NCBI GenBank assembly: GCA_905214625.1
Contig: CAJMMQ010000009.1
Location: 1 to 64,000 of the forward strand
Reading direction: 5' to 3'
Length of the DNA: 64,000 nt
Source: an uncultured bacterium
GTDB lineage: Bacteria > Bacteroidota > Bacteroidia > Bacteroidales > Bacteroidaceae
Positions within the stretch are counted from its first letter, which is position 1. Each line of letters starts with the position of its first letter. A program made the translations under genes and the position numbers. Shown piece by piece: positions 59,590 through 64,000 of the stretch. The notes under the pieces were generated by a model. That model was not told the DNA's origin, made no database searches, and saw nothing but the letters and a program-made list of their open reading frames with translations.

Positions 59590-60432
59590 TTATCGCTCTA
59601 TCGGATTATAGGGAACGCCCTTGGGCGGAGCTATTGACTTGCCGCTACGGTCTTGCATCTTTACCGTCACCTTGCCGCCGGCAGTCATATAGCCTACAGG
59701 ATCAGAATAATAACGGCAATAAAGGCCGTCCAGGTCCTTGCGGCTTACATTCTCGTAACCTCCACCTTTATAATATATCGGGCGAGGTTCATCGACGGTT
59801 TTAATGCCTATCGCCTCAAAAATATAATCGCGACGGCTATCATAAGCACGCAAGACAAGCCCCGGCAGTCCGCCAAGTTTCCACGGACCGTAATAAAGAG
59901 GAATATCTTCGGCGTACCATGCGCTCCACCGGCGGCCTTTATAGGTGGCTGTGGCAAGTCGGCATGGGTAGCCAAGAATGGTGGCAGAACTGTCGGGACA
60001 GAGCTGCCACTGCGGTTTTTCAACGTTTTCAACGCAGACAAAGCGGTCGAGGCCGAGCTTTTCGGTGAACGACAAGCGACCTGTTTCGGGATAGTTGGAA
60101 TACAATCTCCACGAGATACGGCCAAGCGAGCTGTACTGTGTGGCACCACGGCTTAGAAGCTCGGCATTGATCGAGTCGCTTCTGAAGGCGTCGTAACTGT
60201 AGAAAGCTGTAACCTTGCGCCCCACTTCGAGCAGCATTGTTTCGTGAGCCGCCTTTACAGGCACATTCAGCGTATCCTCAACATAGGCCATGTCATAAGT
60301 TATCAAGTAGTGCAAAGTGTCGCACGGCTTTCCGGGCTGCAGGTCTTCAGGCGTGAACACGTTAATGTTGGTCTGCGCGCTGCCCAACATTGCGCTGACG
60401 GCGAGAAGAGATATGGATAAAAATCGTTTCAT
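59590..60432 (-). CDS. GLPGLI family protein
   Basis: A 280-residue exported protein (signal peptide to about residue 19, ending GSAQ). The name-giving motif reads GPWKLGGLPGLVL (normal GLPGLI), preceded by YAEDIPLYY. Such proteins are common in Bacteroidota next to large receptor-like proteins and are thought to act with them in the periplasm; mechanism unknown. Here it precedes the receptor gene, with its own -7 box at 60459-60466, about 100 bases from the divergent promoter of the membrane regulator. Confidence 0.9.
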   Translation of the reverse strand: MKRFLSISLLAVSAMLGSAQTNINVFTPEDLQPGKPCDTLHYLITYDMAYVEDTLNVPVKAAHETMLLEVGRKVTAFYSYDAFRSDSINAELLSRGATQYSSLGRISWRLYSNYPETGRLSFTEKLGLDRFVCVENVEKPQWQLCPDSSATILGYPCRLATATYKGRRWSAWYAEDIPLYYGPWKLGGLPGLVLRAYDSRRDYIFEAIGIKTVDEPRPIYYKGGGYENVSRKDLDGLYCRYYSDPVGYMTAGGKVTVKMQDRSGKSIAPPKGVPYNPIER

Positions 60433-60458
60433 AGTAACAAAAGTTTTGGTTCATGCCG

Positions 60459-60466
60459 CAAAATTA
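60459..60466 (-). promoter_or_regulatory. -7 box of the GLPGLI/receptor operon
   Basis: TAATTTTG on the minus strand matches TAnnTTTG, 26 bases before the GLPGLI ATG. Confidence 0.5.
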
Positions 60467-60565
60467 ACGCAGGCAGGCCGATGAAAAGGCATATTTTTAT
60501 TACTTGCGTATTACCGGGCGTATTACTAAAATATTATTGACACCACGCAGTTCTCCTTAATTTGC

Positions 60566-60573
60566 TATATTTG
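60566..60573 (+). promoter_or_regulatory. -7 box of the membrane regulator gene
   Basis: TATATTTG matches TAnnTTTG, 88 bases before the ATG at 60662. The two divergent -7 boxes are about 100 bases apart. Confidence 0.55.
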
Positions 60574-60661
60574 CATAAGCTTTACGCTCCCGCCATGACA
60601 CGAACAGCGGCATGGCGCAAGGCCGGAGCAACTTATCAGTTGAACAAAATACAACCGTAAA

Positions 60662-61747
60662 ATGAACAGAAGGATAAAACATGTTTGGACTATAAGCATC
60701 GTGGCGATGACGGCAATATTCGCCATGCAGGCTTACTGGCTCTACAACCAATACGAATACAGCAGCATGGTTAAGGCTGAAGAACTGAAAGAGGCTTGCA
60801 CCAAGGCTCTTGAAGCTGAAAAGGATATAAGAATTGACAAATATGAAGACGGCAAAGACGACAGCAACTACGTAAGAATGCAGATTGTGCTGAAGATTGA
60901 TCAGAACGCAAGAAAGATAAAAGAGAAAGACAGATGCGTGAAATCGACGATAAAATACATTCTGCCGGACACGAAAAAACAGCTGAAAGTTAAAAACATA
61001 GACATGACTGAAGGTGTGGAACTGACATCGAGATACATGGCCTCTCAGGAAAAGCAGTTCGACCGCAGCAGATTCGACTCACTGCTGTATGCTGCCGAAG
61101 GCGTAAAGACCGACAGCTTCAGGTTTGTGAGGACAAACCGGTGCATGGTGAAGCCGGTGTTCAGCGTGAGCGGCGGACTAAACAAGACGCTGCACGTAAG
61201 ATATTCGACCAATCCGCTTGAAATGGAAGCCGTAGAAATGACCATTCACGTGCCGGCATCGCAGATAATCATGATGATGAGCCGGCAGCTCGCCGCAAGC
61301 GTGGCGCTGCTCGTTATACTGGGCTTCTGCATGATGTACCAGATTAAGACGATAATGATTCAGCGCCGCATAAACGCCATAAGGCACGAGTTTATGAAAA
61401 ACATGATTTATGAGATGAAACAGCCGCCCGCCACGGCAGCCGACGACGCCACGGCGATAAAGATAGGCTCAACGCTGTTTTTTTACGAGCTAAACGAGCT
61501 TCGCCACGGCAACGAAAAGGTGATTATTACCAGCCGACAGGCCGAACTGCTACGCATACTTGCCGAAAACATCAACAAGGTGGTGGAGCGCGAAGTTCTG
61601 CTGAAAGAGGTGTGGGGCGACGACTCTTACTCTAACTCCATGGCACTGAACGTGCAGATTACCTACCTAAGAAGGGCGCTGAAAAGCGACACCACGCTAA
61701 ACATAGAGGCTATTATAAGAAAGGGATATGTGCTGAAGACAATTTAA
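60662..61747 (+). CDS. Membrane regulator: kinase-like sensor without catalytic core, fused to winged helix
   Basis: A 361-residue protein with two membrane spans (about 8-28 and 209-229) around a periplasmic domain of about 180 residues. The first span and its flank (IFAMQAYWLYNQYEYSSMVK) are like the N-terminus of Bacteroidota sensor kinases. After the second span comes RHEFMKNMIYEMKQPPAT (241-258), aligning with the kinase H-box NMTHEFKTPIST, but with Tyr250 in place of the phospho-accepting His. No ATPase domain follows; instead residues about 265-361 form an OmpR/PhoB-type winged helix (VIITSRQAELLRILAENINK, VEREVLLKEVWGDD, VQITYLRRALK, IIRKGYVLKTI). It should thus bind DNA from the membrane in response to an outside signal, probably controlling the divergent GLPGLI/receptor genes. 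Confidence 0.85.
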   Translation: MNRRIKHVWTISIVAMTAIFAMQAYWLYNQYEYSSMVKAEELKEACTKALEAEKDIRIDKYEDGKDDSNYVRMQIVLKIDQNARKIKEKDRCVKSTIKYILPDTKKQLKVKNIDMTEGVELTSRYMASQEKQFDRSRFDSLLYAAEGVKTDSFRFVRTNRCMVKPVFSVSGGLNKTLHVRYSTNPLEMEAVEMTIHVPASQIIMMMSRQLAASVALLVILGFCMMYQIKTIMIQRRINAIRHEFMKNMIYEMKQPPATAADDATAIKIGSTLFFYELNELRHGNEKVIITSRQAELLRILAENINKVVEREVLLKEVWGDDSYSNSMALNVQITYLRRALKSDTTLNIEAIIRKGYVLKTI

Positions 61748-61854
61748 TCCAAAACCGCATTAGTATCTGGCATAAAAAAACTGCCGTCAGACAGCCTCAA
61801 TACGGCTAAAGTCTCACGACAGGAGTTTTAATGTGTATGTTATAATATCAGATT

Positions 61855-62844
61855 TTATTTCTCCTTATATATTATCTTGTTTGCTCCCGACGTAATCTTC
61901 AGAGCATCGGGATTCTCTTTAATAAACGAGTCGATGTGGCGTATGCGCTTTTCCTCAAGAATCTCGTCTACGGCAATAAGTATGCCTGTTTCCTCAACAT
62001 CGCCGAAGCCATAGTTGATGGCCGTGCCAAACATTTTCATAGTAGGACTGAGGCCCATATAGGCATTAACCAGCGGCGGGATGTTGTAGCCCATCTTGCG
62101 CACCTCGCGGTTGAGTATGCGGTAGTCGTCCTTAAACGATTCCTCACAGAAAAGCTGCTCCAGCTCCTTCTCGTCGGTCTCTATTTTCAGCGGTTTCATC
62201 GGTATTATGAGGTCGTCAGGGTCGTTAAAATGCTTTTTCAGGAAGTACAGAATCATGTCGCGGCCCTTGCGCACGTATGACGGATACATGGTCATCTTGC
62301 CGAAGAAGTACTTCACGTTGGGCATCACCACGGTGAGTGCCCCCAGTCCGTCCCACAGGTTGTCGAGCGCAAAAAGGCTCTTGGCCCCCATTTTAGAGCT
62401 TTGATAATCGAGAGATACGAACGAGCGTCCGAGCTCTATTGTCTGCGGCATATAGTCTTTCATAAACTTCTCAGAGAAATGAAACATGTGCCCCGTAGCA
62501 AGTATGGGCTGCCCGTTCTCGTCGAGTTCAACATCTGTTCCGAGCAAATAGCGGTATCCGCCGATAATCTCTTCAGCCTCGGGATTCCACACTATAAGCT
62601 GCTTGTAGCAATTTTCCATCGTGTCAAACTCGTCGATGTCCATGCTCTTGCCCGTTCCGCCGCCTGCCTCACGGAATGCAATCTCGCGCAGTCGCCCAAT
62701 TTCCTTCATCACATTGGGCGAGTTGTGAGCCGTTATAACATAAATCTCATTGTTGCTCTTGTTTGTCATTCTGAGTTGCCGTTCGGGCGTAAGCTCACTT
62801 TTAAGCAGTTCTTTGTCAATCGGCTGGATGATCTCTTGTTCCAT
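61855..62844 (-). CDS. glsB: Glycine-lipid N-acyltransferase (GlsB-like)
   Basis: A 329-residue GNAT-like N-acyltransferase of the OlsB/hemolysin-like group. Motifs: REIAFREAGGGTGKSMDIDEFD, IIGGYRYLLG, and TIELGRSFVSLDYQSSKMGAKSLFALDNLWDG. In Bacteroides thetaiotaomicron glsB and the adjacent acyltransferase glsA make glycine lipids: GlsB N-acylates glycine with a 3-hydroxy fatty acid. The neighbour here (62902-63729) is GlsA-like, which supports the call. The gene lies 57 bases after glsA on the same strand. Confidence 0.85.
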   Translation of the reverse strand: MEQEIIQPIDKELLKSELTPERQLRMTNKSNNEIYVITAHNSPNVMKEIGRLREIAFREAGGGTGKSMDIDEFDTMENCYKQLIVWNPEAEEIIGGYRYLLGTDVELDENGQPILATGHMFHFSEKFMKDYMPQTIELGRSFVSLDYQSSKMGAKSLFALDNLWDGLGALTVVMPNVKYFFGKMTMYPSYVRKGRDMILYFLKKHFNDPDDLIIPMKPLKIETDEKELEQLFCEESFKDDYRILNREVRKMGYNIPPLVNAYMGLSPTMKMFGTAINYGFGDVEETGILIAVDEILEEKRIRHIDSFIKENPDALKITSGANKIIYKEK

Positions 62845-62901
62845 CTTATAAAAAATTAAGAGGTTTGTTTGTTGATGTATCTCTGTTTTTAACCTGTTTC
62901 A

Positions 62902-63729
62902 TTATAGTTTGTACACCTCGTCCTGCACATACTGCGCCCACTGCGCCGGCGTTCTGGACTTGTCGAAGGTCTGCCAAGGTATAGGCTTCCCTATGGCTAT
63001 GCGGAACGACTTGTGTACGTTCTTGTACATCTCGTCAACCAGAAACAACATCGCTATGTTGAACTTTATGCCGAGAGCCTTGCATACGTTGGCCAAGGTG
63101 TAGAAGAAATCGGAGTTGCGGCCTCCGAAATGGATGGGCACCACGTCGCGGTGGGTCTCCACGCTCTTTGTTATGAATGTCTTTTTCCAGGGCAAGTCGC
63201 GTATTTCTCCGTTAATCCTGCGCGAGCAAAGACCGGCGGGGAACATCAGCATGTGGTTGTCGCTCCTGAAACCGGCCTCAACCATGGCGGGGAAATTGCG
63301 GCTCTGCGAGCCCGTCTTGTTTATCGGGATGCACAGCGGAGCCAGACCGGGAAGGTTCATAAGCAGGTCGTTTACCAAATAGCGGAAACGTCCGTCGTAA
63401 TGGCGGCCGATAACGGCACCAAGGGCAACACCGTCTTCTCCGCCGAGGGGGTGGTTGCTCACAAAGGTGTAAAGCTTTCCGTCATCTTTATCGGGCAGGT
63501 TCTCCTTGCCCACAATGTCGAGCGTCATGTCAAGATAACTCATGCAGTCCTCAAGCCATTCTACTCCGGTTAGATGCCTGCTGTCCCAAAGATATTTGTT
63601 GACTTCGTCCTGATGTACGATATGCTTGAGCCATTTTACCAAAGGTGAGGGCACAAACTTCGCCTTGCTGCCCATTCTACTCTTAAGAATATCGCCGATG
63701 TCAATCGTCTTCTCTGTTATACTATTCAT
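62902..63729 (-). CDS. glsA: Glycine-lipid O-acyltransferase (GlsA-like)
   Basis: A 275-residue PlsC-type acyltransferase. The active-site block is FVSNHPLGGEDGVALGAVIG (His with downstream Asp); MLMFPAGLCSRRINGEIRDL is the second, substrate-phosphate or acyl-binding motif, and KKTFITKSVETHRDVVPIHF the third. In Bacteroides GlsA adds the second, ester-linked fatty acid to N-acyl-glycine. The gene is upstream of glsB here, with a -7 box 21 bases before its ATG. Confidence 0.85.
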   Translation of the reverse strand: MNSITEKTIDIGDILKSRMGSKAKFVPSPLVKWLKHIVHQDEVNKYLWDSRHLTGVEWLEDCMSYLDMTLDIVGKENLPDKDDGKLYTFVSNHPLGGEDGVALGAVIGRHYDGRFRYLVNDLLMNLPGLAPLCIPINKTGSQSRNFPAMVEAGFRSDNHMLMFPAGLCSRRINGEIRDLPWKKTFITKSVETHRDVVPIHFGGRNSDFFYTLANVCKALGIKFNIAMLFLVDEMYKNVHKSFRIAIGKPIPWQTFDKSRTPAQWAQYVQDEVYKL

Positions 63730-64000
63730 GCTTTCGATACTAACTCAATGCAAAAATAATTCAAGTTTTTCAAAAACATACTTATTTTATGGAAAAATAT
63801 TGGTTTTTTCTCACTTTTGTAACAAAAAACGCATATTATTTAAACAAAATCAAAACTGCAAGCAAAAAAAACGTAACATATATGACACAAAAGCCCATCA
63901 TGCCCCACCCCAAAACCGGTGCCTGAACACAATTACATGATACCGGCAAAATTAGCTAAGGCGTGCAGAAGCCGGCTGGCATTCTCGGACGCACATCTCA
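63730..64000. other. Upstream flank, no gene seen
   Basis: 271 bases, AT-rich near glsA and GC-richer towards the window end. No coding pattern could be established; the end may be the edge of a feature outside the window. Confidence 0.5.
63751..63758 (-). promoter_or_regulatory. -7 box of the glsA-glsB operon
   Basis: TATTTTTG on the minus strand matches TAnnTTTG, 21 bases before the glsA ATG. Confidence 0.5.

Overview
The window looks like chromosomal backbone DNA of a Bacteroidales bacterium, most likely a Prevotella relative. The evidence is the many TAnnTTTG (-7) promoters typical of Bacteroidota, the NigD-like, GLPGLI, GIN-domain and DUF4292 proteins, a glycine-lipid acyltransferase pair, a C-terminal tail like a type IX secretion signal, and the gene orders efp/rpmH/PASTA/rluD/ddl and dut/TPR/DUF4292/envC. 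I see no rRNA operon, prophage, insertion sequence or CRISPR array. There is one tRNA (Glu, TTC), just upstream of rpsT.

Layout. 0.5-5.6 kb: a MalY/PatB-type C-S lyase, then a tight operon of inositol-phosphate synthase, an unknown one-pass membrane protein and a MORN-repeat/GH25 lysozyme lipoprotein. 5.9-8.3 kb (minus): GIN-domain lipoprotein, ECF sigma factor, membrane anti-sigma candidate and a small secreted protein. 8.7-13.8 kb (minus): NigD-like lipoprotein, acyltransferase, ddl, rluD, PASTA protein and rpmH, divergent from efp. 14.8-18.8 kb (plus): glycosyltransferase, a broken four-helix-bundle gene, radC, a MIP18-type Fe-S protein and lpxH. 19-25.8 kb (minus): pta and ackA with a four-helix-bundle gene between them, a HhH protein and two NSS sodium symporters. 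26-33 kb: vanZ-like gene, CYTH protein with a 47-residue membrane peptide, prfB, acyl-CoA ligase, argE, recO, tRNA-Glu and rpsT. 33.3-39.6 kb: gyrB, an MBL hydrolase, an AT-rich M6 protease and a GH29 fucosidase. 39.7-41.4 kb: small membrane proteins. 42-53.9 kb (minus): yqeY, ftsZ, ftsA, ftsQ, murC, murG, then envC-like, DUF4292, TPR and dut, divergent from dgt. 55.9-63.7 kb: an FN3-like lipoprotein, a large outer-membrane receptor with a GLPGLI partner divergent from an unusual membrane regulator, and the glsB/glsA pair.

Much of the window serves the envelope: peptidoglycan precursors (ddl, murC, murG), division (ftsQAZ), hydrolase control (envC), lipid A (lpxH), lipids (acyltransferases, glsA/glsB) and surface lipoproteins.

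Three things stand out. (1) The protein at 60662-61747 looks like a Bacteroidota histidine kinase whose H-box histidine is Tyr250, whose ATPase domain is gone, and which is fused directly to an OmpR-type DNA-binding domain; it sits divergent from the GLPGLI/receptor pair. (2) Both four-helix-bundle genes lie inside near-perfect inverted repeats built of 7- or 9-base tandem units, and a gene-less unit of the same design lies after the fucosidase gene, suggesting a family of small mobile-like units. (3) At least seven copies of a modular hairpin repeat (core GCAAAAGG...CTTTT) occupy intergenic gaps.
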